Source: GCA-2693325 sp964011675
GTDB lineage: Bacteria; Latescibacterota; UBA2968; UBA8231
Reading direction: 5' to 3'
Length of the DNA: 25,715 nucleotides
Assembly (NCBI GenBank): GCA_964011675.1
Contig: CAXGPR010000055.1
Span: 1 to 25,715 of the forward strand
Numbering within the stretch: position 1 is the first letter of the stretch; the number at the start of each line of letters is the position of its first letter. Below the pieces are notes generated by a model, which was not told the origin of the DNA, searched no databases, and worked only from the letters and a program-made list of their open reading frames with translations. Position numbers and translations under genes: made by a program. Below are positions 1 to 7,043 of the stretch, piece by piece.

Positions 1-75
1 TAGCAGAGTTTTGTTCAGAAGATGCGGTTTTCTGTTTTTCAGCTGAGGAGGGTTCGAATCCTGCTACCCCCACCA
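1..75 (+). tRNA. 3' part of a tRNA (or tmRNA), cut by the window start
   Basis: A T-loop of the form GGTTCGAATCC lies at 51-61. It is followed by an acceptor 3' strand TACCCCC, a discriminator A and an encoded CCA at 73-75, the classic end of a tRNA-like molecule. The matching 5' acceptor strand (GGGGGTA or GGGGGTG) would lie before base 1. The T-stem is imperfect, with one G-U pair and one A-G mismatch. No normal D-arm or anticodon arm can be placed with confidence. The hairpin CAGAA/TTCTG at 16-34 could be an anticodon stem or part of a longer RNA. A tmRNA 3' end or a decayed tRNA are the alternatives. The amino acid cannot be assigned. Confidence 0.5.
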
Positions 76-85
76 TGTATGATAA

Positions 86-116
86 AGGCCCTCGAATCCT
101 TAGGATTCGAGGGCCT
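86..116. terminator. Strong hairpin, probable bidirectional terminator
   Basis: A perfect 14-bp inverted repeat (86-99 with 103-116) encloses the three-base loop TTA. Downstream on the plus strand is a T-rich stretch (CTCTATTTGTTTT). On the minus strand the hairpin is followed by TTTATC. It lies 11 bases after the CCA of the plus-strand RNA gene and about 30 bases after the stop of the minus-strand gene that ends at 147. It is therefore well placed to stop both converging transcripts. Confidence 0.85.
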
Positions 117-146
117 CTCTATTTGTTTTACAGCGGTTTACCTTAC

Positions 147-338
147 TCAATCACCAGCACGTCTATTGCTGGGAGGATCTAAGAAGGCTTCAGCAACTGC
201 TCTTTTTATTCGTTCACTCTCGTAATGGCCCTGTTCAACCCGCTTTCGTATCCACAGAAGGCGCTCTTGTTGACTACGAGGCAATCCTCCAGCATCACAA
301 AGATGCTCTGGCAATATATAGGTTTTTTTAAATTTCAT
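147..338 (-). CDS. Small basic protein, possibly FlgM-like
   Basis: This encodes 63 residues with no signal peptide or membrane segment. The middle (residues 22-53) is predicted helical and rich in Arg and Glu: RLLWIRKRVEQGHY, then SERIKRAVAEAFL. The spacing of a helix, G-x-Y, and a second helix ending in an A..FL motif resembles the sigma-binding C-terminal part of FlgM, the anti-sigma-28 factor. The protein is shorter than most FlgM proteins and the match is by eye only. An AGGTAGGTGA stretch about 7 bases before the ATG is a good ribosome binding site. It follows wzz by about 60 bases and ends just before the hairpin at 86-116, so it is the last gene of the minus-strand block. It may be a regulator or an unrelated small helical protein. 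Confidence 0.6.
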   Translation of the reverse strand: MKFKKTYILPEHLCDAGGLPRSQQERLLWIRKRVEQGHYESERIKRAVAEAFLDPPSNRRAGD

Positions 339-399
339 ACAGTATTCACCTACCTTACTGTATCGGCACTCAAGTCTTTATAGCCAGAAATTTTCCTCT

Positions 400-1599
400 C
401 TACGGATTATTTTTCCCCCAAGCTTGGCGTATTGCCTCTATTTTATCTCTATTCTCAGAAGATATATGTTGAACGGATTCAAAAAAGAAGGCAAGTACGG
501 TTCCAAAAACTAAGCTTATTACAATGGCTATAAGCACAATTAGCATCCGACTTGGTGCACTCCTGAATTCAGGCACGGTAGCAGGATCAAGTACTTGTAA
601 GGTTGGAGCATCCTGGGCCTGCCGGTATTTTGCATCCTCTAATTGAGCTGACAAAAAAGCCAACACCTGTTCCGCGATCTTCAATTCAAGGGTCAGCTGA
701 GCATATTCAATACCAAGACTCGGCCACTGGCGGAGTGGCGGACCAAGGGCATTAAAAGAGTCTCGCTCAAGTTGACCCCTATCGCCGTCTAACTCTTTGC
801 CAACCACGAGTTGGAGTTGGCGACGCAGTTCATCGGCTTCCATTTCTAACAGGATTCGTTCTTCATGGTCATCCTTGAGGCTTCGCTGAGCAATTCCTAG
901 TTTGACCTCAAGCAGGGCGAGCTCTTTTACAATGTGCTGCGTTAGCTCTACCATAGCGGTCGTCTGCGCCTGTACATCCACGATCCCCTTCCCCTCTTGA
1001 AAATCTCTAATCGACCGCGCCTTGACCTCAATCTCTCCCTGCACGGTCTCCATCCTCTCCGAGAGGAACAGGCGCAATCCATCGGCCTGCTGCCGTTTAT
1101 TATTCCTGATTACGGCATCGAGTTCTGCGGCAAGCGCATTGGCCATATCTGCAGCCAGCGTCGGACTGGATCCCTCCACTGAGATAGTCAATGCACCATC
1201 TCGACTCAGTTCGGACTCTAATAAGCTTTCCAAGGTTTCAATGGCCACATCCCGGTTAGCTACGCCATAATCTTCAACTAAACCAAAACGATCCACTATG
1301 GCACCAAGCACTCTACGGCTTTGTAGAATCGTGAGAAGCCGTTCCCCGGGGGTCGCTTGCCCCAACAAGCCACCCAACCCTCCGGGTAAGTTAGGGCTCA
1401 ACAGCATGGACATTTCGAAACGACCGGGATCCTCTTCGCTGGGCAAGAGTATGGTTTCTGCCTGCCAACGCTCCGGTAAGACAAAGGCCACGCCAGAAGA
1501 CAAAAGTGCGACCGCCATGACCGGCCATATAATGAGTTTGCGCCACTTGACCAAAACATAGAAGTAATCGAGCAGCGTTTTATCGGATTGCATGGGCAC
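400..1599 (-). CDS. Wzz-type polysaccharide chain-length determinant protein
   Basis: This is an inner-membrane polysaccharide copolymerase that sets the length of exported glycans, usually together with a Wzy polymerase. The 399-residue product has the family layout. A short cytoplasmic N-terminus (LLDYFYVLVKWRK) leads into a first membrane helix at about 22-42. A large periplasmic part, with long coiled-coil helices at about 155-330, comes next. A proline-containing stretch (DPATVPEFRSAPSR) precedes the second membrane helix at about 350-373. No Walker A or tyrosine-rich tail follows, so this is a Wzz without a fused BY-kinase. The GTG start directly follows the wza stop (TGAGTG), with GGGGA upstream. 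An ATG two codons later is also possible. Its partner export channel is the gene immediately upstream. Confidence 0.9.
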   Translation of the reverse strand: MPMQSDKTLLDYFYVLVKWRKLIIWPVMAVALLSSGVAFVLPERWQAETILLPSEEDPGRFEMSMLLSPNLPGGLGGLLGQATPGERLLTILQSRRVLGAIVDRFGLVEDYGVANRDVAIETLESLLESELSRDGALTISVEGSSPTLAADMANALAAELDAVIRNNKRQQADGLRLFLSERMETVQGEIEVKARSIRDFQEGKGIVDVQAQTTAMVELTQHIVKELALLEVKLGIAQRSLKDDHEERILLEMEADELRRQLQLVVGKELDGDRGQLERDSFNALGPPLRQWPSLGIEYAQLTLELKIAEQVLAFLSAQLEDAKYRQAQDAPTLQVLDPATVPEFRSAPSRMLIVLIAIVISLVFGTVLAFFFESVQHISSENRDKIEAIRQAWGKNNP

Positions 1600-3309
1600 T
1601 CAATTCCCCGTCAGGGAGGCATAAAGTAGGACCATCGTTGAAACTTGTCCTACGATCTCAATAGCCTGCGTGAAGATCATCCAGTAGTCGCGATCAGGCC
1701 GTTCCTTGACCCAGATCCTATCACCAGGCTGAATCATAACCCCGTCTTTTACTCGCTTTACTTCCCCCGAAAGCCCCTTGATTAATCTCACGTCGTTTGA
1801 AGCACGCCAACCAAGTCCTCCCGCCCGATCTATATAATCCTGCGCAGTAAAAGTTGAATCAAAAATCACAGCCCCCGGCTGGCCGACCGCTCCGCTGATG
1901 ATAATCGCCTCGCTCAACCTTGGAATATAGACGGCGTCTCCCGGTATGAGTGGAATATTGTGCCGCTCATCGTTAAGTCCAAAAAGAAGATTCCAGTCGA
2001 CAGACATATGCCCAACGCGCTCCCTAGACTTCATTATAAAGTACTGATTTTCGTCCTCAGTTCGATCCGCAACGGGCACAGAGCGTATGCGTTCATATTC
2101 AGGATCGACGGCATTAATACGCTGTCCACTATTATCTTCGGAAGAGCTACGGACGATCCTTGCCTCAGATAAAGAAGACCGCTCAGTGAACCCTCCTGCC
2201 AGATCGACTAAATCTCTCAGATTCATACCTTCAGGCCCAATGACGTAATAACCAGGAAATACTACTTCACCTCTAATGGAAACCTCACTGCGGGGATGAA
2301 ATTCTGGCAACGCACCAACGTTGAGCCAATCGTTCGGACGCAAAACCCAATCTGCGGCTGGATCTCCAGCCAGCAGGGCCTTCATGTCAACGGGCAGGGA
2401 AACGCGGGTTTTATTATCTCTTTCGAAACGAAAAAGGCGCACGTTAGATGAGTCAATGTCAATAGATACACCCATCGACAAATGAAGGAGATCGCTCAGC
2501 TTATCTCCAGGAACGTAATCGTAAAACCCAGTCCTTTTCAGTGCCCCGAAACTACCGACCCTCCCGCTAGGCGACTTTACAATTACCACATCGCCATCTT
2601 CTAAAAACGGGTTAAAACGAGACTGTCCTGCAACCTCGTACATATCAAAATCGACCCGTCTCATCTGCTGTGTCGAAACACCATCCGAAATCATACCCAA
2701 GGTCATAAATCGAGCGAGTCTTTCACGTTGTGTCGGCTTGAGGGCGCTTATTTTTACCAATTGTATTTCTCTTCTTGACGCCTCTGGTAAGAGCCCCCCC
2801 GCACGGTCTATAACCTGACTGACCCTCTCAACTGCATTTGCCGTGTAAATTCCCGGAGTCTGCACCATGCCAATTACAGTCACTGGAAACGACCGAGGTC
2901 GATTCAATTCGATATTTAGCTCCCCAACGCGAACCACTTCAGCAAAGCGCGCTTGCACCATTTTCCGAGCCTTGCTCAGGCTCAAGCCTGCGACAGCCAC
3001 ATTCCCCACCTTGGGTATAAATAGGCCTCCTTCGGCCGAAACAACATTCATTACGGGATACTCCATACCAGGGGAGAAAATCAGAAACTCATCACCTCCA
3101 CCCACTAAGTAGTTTCCTGATTCGATTACTTCTTTGTAAGCTTCCATCCCCAACAGTGGCATTAACTTAGCCATCTCACCTTTTTGCTGCTCTCCATCAA
3201 TTGTTTCAGCTCTATTAGACTGGGCTTCAACGCAAAAGGGAAGAATCGGCGACCACAACAGCCAGAAAAAAAACATTAATTTCATGCGCTTTTGTCTACT
3301 TTCATACAC
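1600..3309 (-). CDS. Wza-like outer-membrane polysaccharide export protein with several SLBB domains
   Basis: The product would form the export pore for surface or exopolysaccharide and work with the Wzz protein encoded next to it. Of 569 residues, 1-29 look like a signal peptide (basic start, hydrophobic core FFFWLLWSPILPF, cleavage near VEA-QS). A poly-export domain spans about 66-135. SLBB-type beta-grasp units begin near 140 (VIGMVQTPGIY), 252 (GALKRTGFYDY), 344 (IRGEVVFPGYY) and 471 (ISGAVGQPGAV). The C-terminus (about 545-567) is a likely membrane-inserting helix. The Cys in the signal region is preceded by Phe, so it is not a lipobox and the protein is probably not a lipoprotein, unlike E. 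coli Wza. I use the GTG start, which has AGAGGT 11 bases upstream and overlaps hemW by 8 bases. The ATG at 3285 would also give a clean signal peptide. Confidence 0.88.
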   Translation of the reverse strand: MYESRQKRMKLMFFFWLLWSPILPFCVEAQSNRAETIDGEQQKGEMAKLMPLLGMEAYKEVIESGNYLVGGGDEFLIFSPGMEYPVMNVVSAEGGLFIPKVGNVAVAGLSLSKARKMVQARFAEVVRVGELNIELNRPRSFPVTVIGMVQTPGIYTANAVERVSQVIDRAGGLLPEASRREIQLVKISALKPTQRERLARFMTLGMISDGVSTQQMRRVDFDMYEVAGQSRFNPFLEDGDVVIVKSPSGRVGSFGALKRTGFYDYVPGDKLSDLLHLSMGVSIDIDSSNVRLFRFERDNKTRVSLPVDMKALLAGDPAADWVLRPNDWLNVGALPEFHPRSEVSIRGEVVFPGYYVIGPEGMNLRDLVDLAGGFTERSSLSEARIVRSSSEDNSGQRINAVDPEYERIRSVPVADRTEDENQYFIMKSRERVGHMSVDWNLLFGLNDERHNIPLIPGDAVYIPRLSEAIIISGAVGQPGAVIFDSTFTAQDYIDRAGGLGWRASNDVRLIKGLSGEVKRVKDGVMIQPGDRIWVKERPDRDYWMIFTQAIEIVGQVSTMVLLYASLTGN

Positions 3310-4465
3310 ATTGAGTAATTACCTCTGACCCATCCTCCAATATATTTGTTAATTTGACGGCCAACCCGTCCGCGATATTCCAACCCTTCTCAGCTAATAA
3401 AACCCGATCTTTCTTTAGGGTCAGATATTCCGCTTTCAAACATTGGTTCATATGTTCGTGTTCCTTCAGAACTGCCAGCTCTTTTTCCGACAAAAAAACT
3501 CCTTGACTTGTACGTAAACCAAGCCAAAAACGCTCTCGTCTTTCAGTCTGGACATCGATTCGTTCTCGACCTTCTTCTGGTGAGATGTTCTCTTCAACTC
3601 TCTGCATATAGGTTTCAATATCTTTGACATTCCAAAACCGCTCCCCTCCAATATGGCTATGAGCGGATAGGCCAACGCCCAAGTATTCGGCACCGGTCCA
3701 ATAACCCCAGTTATGGCGAGAAACCCAACCCTCCTGCGCAAAGTTAGATACTTCATACTGTTTAAACCCAGAATCCAACAGCCTATTCCGTGTCCACTCA
3801 TATTGCATCGCATCGTCGTCTTCGGTAAGCGTAACTAACGATCCTTCTCCTTCGCGCCTGGCAAATAGAGTCCCCTCTTCAATCGTCAGTGCGTAAACCG
3901 AAATGTGTTCGGGCTGCAAGGAAATAGCTTTATTAACACTACCCTGCCAAACCGGTTCAGCCACGTCGGGTACACTAAAAATAAGGTCGACACTCACGTT
4001 GGAAAAACCCGCCTCACGGGCCGAGGTGAAAGCGCGCTCAGCCTCTTCGCTGCTGTGCACTCGCCCCAGCTTTTTTAAGGCCTGATTATCAAAGGACTGC
4101 ACGCCCAAACTCAACCGATTGCAGCCAACCGATCGTAGTTTAGAAAACTTTTCTCGATCTACCGTACCGGGATTTGCTTCTACTGTTATTTCTGCATCCG
4201 TACACATGCCAAAAGCATAATCAGCCGCCTCCAACACTTTCCCAATCAAAGACGGATCAATTTGCGTTGGCGTTCCTCCTCCGATAAAAATAGTTTGCAG
4301 AGGATTCTTTCGATATTGCCGACTCCAAACGGACAACTCTTTGCAGAGCGCTGAGACATATCGCTCATGCAGGTAATCGACACCTCGCAGAGAGGCAAAA
4401 GCGCAGTAGGGACAGATTTGCGGGCAAAATGGAATGTGAATATACAGACCGCGCAGTGCCTTCAT
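3302..4465 (-). CDS. hemW: HemW-like radical SAM protein (heme chaperone family)
   Basis: HemW proteins are cytoplasmic radical SAM proteins related to the oxygen-independent coproporphyrinogen oxidase HemN and are thought to carry heme to target proteins. The 387-residue product opens with GLYIHIPFCPQICPYC, which holds the CX3CX2C cluster motif (Cys14, 18, 21). It continues with the SAM-binding GGGTPTQ, VEANPGT and LSLGVQSFD motifs, followed by the HemW-type C-terminal domain. The spacing CX3CX2C without an extra adjacent Cys favours HemW over HemN. I place the start at 4465 because that ATG overlaps the lepB stop as ATGA and gives the usual short N-terminus. An upstream ATG at 4492 would add nine residues and overlap lepB by 31 bases. 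lepA-lepB-hemW is a common bacterial gene order. Confidence 0.92.
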   Translation of the reverse strand: MKALRGLYIHIPFCPQICPYCAFASLRGVDYLHERYVSALCKELSVWSRQYRKNPLQTIFIGGGTPTQIDPSLIGKVLEAADYAFGMCTDAEITVEANPGTVDREKFSKLRSVGCNRLSLGVQSFDNQALKKLGRVHSSEEAERAFTSAREAGFSNVSVDLIFSVPDVAEPVWQGSVNKAISLQPEHISVYALTIEEGTLFARREGEGSLVTLTEDDDAMQYEWTRNRLLDSGFKQYEVSNFAQEGWVSRHNWGYWTGAEYLGVGLSAHSHIGGERFWNVKDIETYMQRVEENISPEEGRERIDVQTERRERFWLGLRTSQGVFLSEKELAVLKEHEHMNQCLKAEYLTLKKDRVLLAEKGWNIADGLAVKLTNILEDGSEVITQCV

Positions 4466-5160
4466 TGCAACCACATACCGATGCGACTCCATCTGACACG
4501 CAAAGGAAAATCGAGAAGGCTTTCCAACCTAGACAGTTCCCCTTCTTTCGGACGAACAGAAAACATAACGGCGAGACCACGTCCCAAGACATATTGCTGA
4601 GGTATAGTACCCCAATTCCTGCTATCCCGACTGTTGTCTCGATTGTCTCCGATGAGAAAAAGACTTCCTTCAGGTACTTCGACTGGAGACAGGTTATCCC
4701 GAGTACTGTTAGATCCCAAACGAATACGGGCGTCTATATACTTGGAGTAAGGAGGATCAGCGACCCGTAGACCGTCGACAAATGCCGCTTTATCAATAAT
4801 CTCTACGACTTGCCCAGAGGTTGCAATGCAACGCTTTATATATACGCGATCTGGATCTTCGGGGAGTTGAAAGACGATAAGATCGCCCGCTTCAACTTTA
4901 CCCAGCCCCGGCAAGGACCCTAAACCAAAAGGTAACTGGGGACCGTAGTGCAATTTATCAACCAGCAAATAATCACCCACGTGCAGAGTGTCTTCCATCG
5001 CTCGGGATGGAACGCGGTACAACGTCGCTACAAAAAGATAGAATACCCCAATTACCATTGGTATAATGAGCAAAAGACCAAATACCTTCGAGCGCTTCTT
5101 TCCCCGGCCAACAGAACGCCGAGCCGATGCTCTCCCTCTCTGCACCGGTTTTTTCCCCAT
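4462..5160 (-). CDS. lepB: Signal peptidase I homologue with catalytic Ser replaced by Ala
   Basis: Signal peptidase I cuts signal peptides from secreted proteins at the outer face of the inner membrane using a Ser-Lys dyad. The 232-residue product has a basic N-terminus, one membrane helix at about 25-47, and the family boxes in order. Box B reads VPSRAMEDTL (50-59). The family nucleophile is the Ser immediately before Met, and here that position is Ala54 (codon GCG). The general-base Lys is present in VYIKRC (Lys109), and box E is intact (GDNRDNSRDSRNWG, 171-184). Apart from the missing Ser the protein looks undamaged, with no frameshift. It lies 4 bases after lepA and overlaps hemW by 4 bases. 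It could be an inactive or altered paralogue, with an active LepB elsewhere, or a sequencing or assembly error. Confidence 0.9.
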   Translation of the reverse strand: MGKKPVQRGRASARRSVGRGKKRSKVFGLLLIIPMVIGVFYLFVATLYRVPSRAMEDTLHVGDYLLVDKLHYGPQLPFGLGSLPGLGKVEAGDLIVFQLPEDPDRVYIKRCIATSGQVVEIIDKAAFVDGLRVADPPYSKYIDARIRLGSNSTRDNLSPVEVPEGSLFLIGDNRDNSRDSRNWGTIPQQYVLGRGLAVMFSVRPKEGELSRLESLLDFPLRVRWSRIGMWLQ

Positions 5161-5164
5161 ACCG

Positions 5165-6964
5165 TTAATCTTCCATCTTGAGCGCTGCTAGGAACGCTTC
5201 TTGGGGGATCTCAACTCTGCCAAACTGCTTGGCACGCTTTTTCCCTTCTTTTTGCTTTTCAAGCAACTTGCGCTTACGTGTGATGTCCCCGCCGTAGCAT
5301 TTGGCAATTACATTCTTACGAAAGGGACGCACAACCTCGCGTGCTATAATCTTATTGCCCATAGCCCCCTGTATAATTACTTCAAACATCTGCCGAGGAA
5401 TTAGTTCCTTCAGTTTTAAACAGAATTTCCGTCCCCAAACATGTGCTTTGTCTCGGTGAATAATCGCCGAAAGAGCATCCAAGGGCTCACCGTTGATAAG
5501 AATATCGAGCTTGGATAAAGGGCCAGCCCGCATCTCCTTGTGCTCGTAATCAAACGAGGCATAGCCTCGCGTAGAAGACTTAAGACGGTCGTAGAAATCT
5601 ATCACCACTTCGGAAAGAGGCAGTTCAAAGCTCAATATGGCTCGGCTACCATCAAGGTATTCCGTGTTTAAATATAGTCCGCGACGATCGTTGCAAATTT
5701 TCATCACTGCACCAATAAAATCGCTAGGAACTAGAATTTGCACGAAAAGAATAGGCTCGCGCACCTGGTCAATTTCAACGGTTGGCGGCAATAGAGAAGG
5801 ATTCTCCACCTCTATAACCTCACCCGTTTTCTTTATGACTTCATACCTCACATTGGGCAAGGTCGTTATGATTTCCACCTGATATTCGCGATCCAATCGC
5901 TCTTGAATGATTTCCATATGCAGCAAACCCAGAAACCCACAGCGGAATCCAAAACCGAGAGCGGGAGAAGTCTCAGGTTCATACGAGAAAGCAGCATCAT
6001 TGAGCTTTAACCGCTCTAGCGCATCCCGGAGCATCTCGTAATCCTCTGGGTTAACTGGGTAAATTCCGCTAAAAACCATCGCCTTAAGCGGCTGGTAACC
6101 CGGCAGCGGTTCGACTTCCTGCTCTCCAACGTCCATAATCGTGTCGCCGACCCCCGCTTCGTCTAACTCTTTTATATTGGCGGTAAGATACCCAACTTCG
6201 CCGGCTTGCAACTCTGGAGTAGCCACTCGATCGAGCACCAACGTCCCCACTTCCTCGACGTCATAGGTTACTCCCGTAGAGAAAAAGCGCACTTTTTGTC
6301 CCTTGCGCACCGTTCCATCCGCGACGCGTATAAAGCATATAACCCCGCGATACTGGTCGTAAAGCGAATCGAATATCAGGGCTCTAAGAGGTGATTCACG
6401 ACGACCTGCTGGCGGCGGGATGCGCTCTACAACCGCCTCGAGCACGTCGTCGATGCCCATGCCCGCCTTGGCGCTTATGCTAATTATTTCGTCCTCATCT
6501 CCGCCTAGCAGGTCGAGCACTTGCTGCTTTACCGAATCCACCTGAGCGGCTGGCATGTCGATCTTGTTTAGCACGGGTATTATGGTAAGGTCATTGTTCA
6601 TCGCCAGAAGCAAGTTACTCACGGTCTGCGCTTCCACGCCCTGCGTAGCGTCTACCACAAGGACAGCTCCCTCACAAGCGGCAAGGCTGCGGGACACCTC
6701 ATAGGTGAAGTCTACATGCCCAGGCGTATCAATTAGATTGAATTGGTAGATCTCTCCATCGCTGGCCTGATAGTTCATGCGAACGGCATGGGCTTTGATC
6801 GTAATCCCACGCTCTCGCTCCAGATCCATACTATCAAGGACCTGTTCTTGCATCTGTTTTTGGGTGAGTGTTGCCGTTTTTTCTAGCAGTCTGTCGGCCA
6901 GCGTGGACTTGCCGTGGTCAATATGAGCGATGATCGAGAAGTTTCGGATGCGGGATGGATCCAT
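5165..6964 (-). CDS. lepA: Elongation factor 4 (LepA), ribosomal GTPase
   Basis: LepA is a translational GTPase related to EF-G that binds the ribosome. At 599 residues it is the normal family length. The GTP-binding motifs are all visible: AHIDHGKST (13-21) for the P-loop, RERGITI for switch I, DTPGHVDF for G3, and NKIDMP for G4. The LepA-specific C-terminal region is complete, with RAGPLSKLDILINGE, AHVWGRKFCLKLKELIPRQMFEV and the basic KNVIAKCYGGDITRKRKLLEKQK tail (read in parts). The start MDPSRIRNFSIIAHIDHGK fits the family. The 79 bases between this gene and the TMTC-like gene upstream (6965-7043) hold no gene. A promoter there is possible, but I see no convincing -35/-10 pair. A weak AAAGCG...CGCTTT inverted repeat is present in that gap. 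Confidence 0.97.
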   Translation of the reverse strand: MDPSRIRNFSIIAHIDHGKSTLADRLLEKTATLTQKQMQEQVLDSMDLERERGITIKAHAVRMNYQASDGEIYQFNLIDTPGHVDFTYEVSRSLAACEGAVLVVDATQGVEAQTVSNLLLAMNNDLTIIPVLNKIDMPAAQVDSVKQQVLDLLGGDEDEIISISAKAGMGIDDVLEAVVERIPPPAGRRESPLRALIFDSLYDQYRGVICFIRVADGTVRKGQKVRFFSTGVTYDVEEVGTLVLDRVATPELQAGEVGYLTANIKELDEAGVGDTIMDVGEQEVEPLPGYQPLKAMVFSGIYPVNPEDYEMLRDALERLKLNDAAFSYEPETSPALGFGFRCGFLGLLHMEIIQERLDREYQVEIITTLPNVRYEVIKKTGEVIEVENPSLLPPTVEIDQVREPILFVQILVPSDFIGAVMKICNDRRGLYLNTEYLDGSRAILSFELPLSEVVIDFYDRLKSSTRGYASFDYEHKEMRAGPLSKLDILINGEPLDALSAIIHRDKAHVWGRKFCLKLKELIPRQMFEVIIQGAMGNKIIAREVVRPFRKNVIAKCYGGDITRKRKLLEKQKEGKKRAKQFGRVEIPQEAFLAALKMED

Positions 6965-7043
6965 GCCCTCTTTTTTGCCTCAAGTAGTTGTAAAAGCGAG
7001 AGAAGTAAGCGCTCTAAGAAGATCGCTTTACCAGCCCATTCTG

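Noticed and set aside
6965..7043. Promoter or terminator in the gap before lepA
   Set aside because: No convincing -35/-10 pair is visible. The only inverted repeat is short, with a long loop and no clear T-run.
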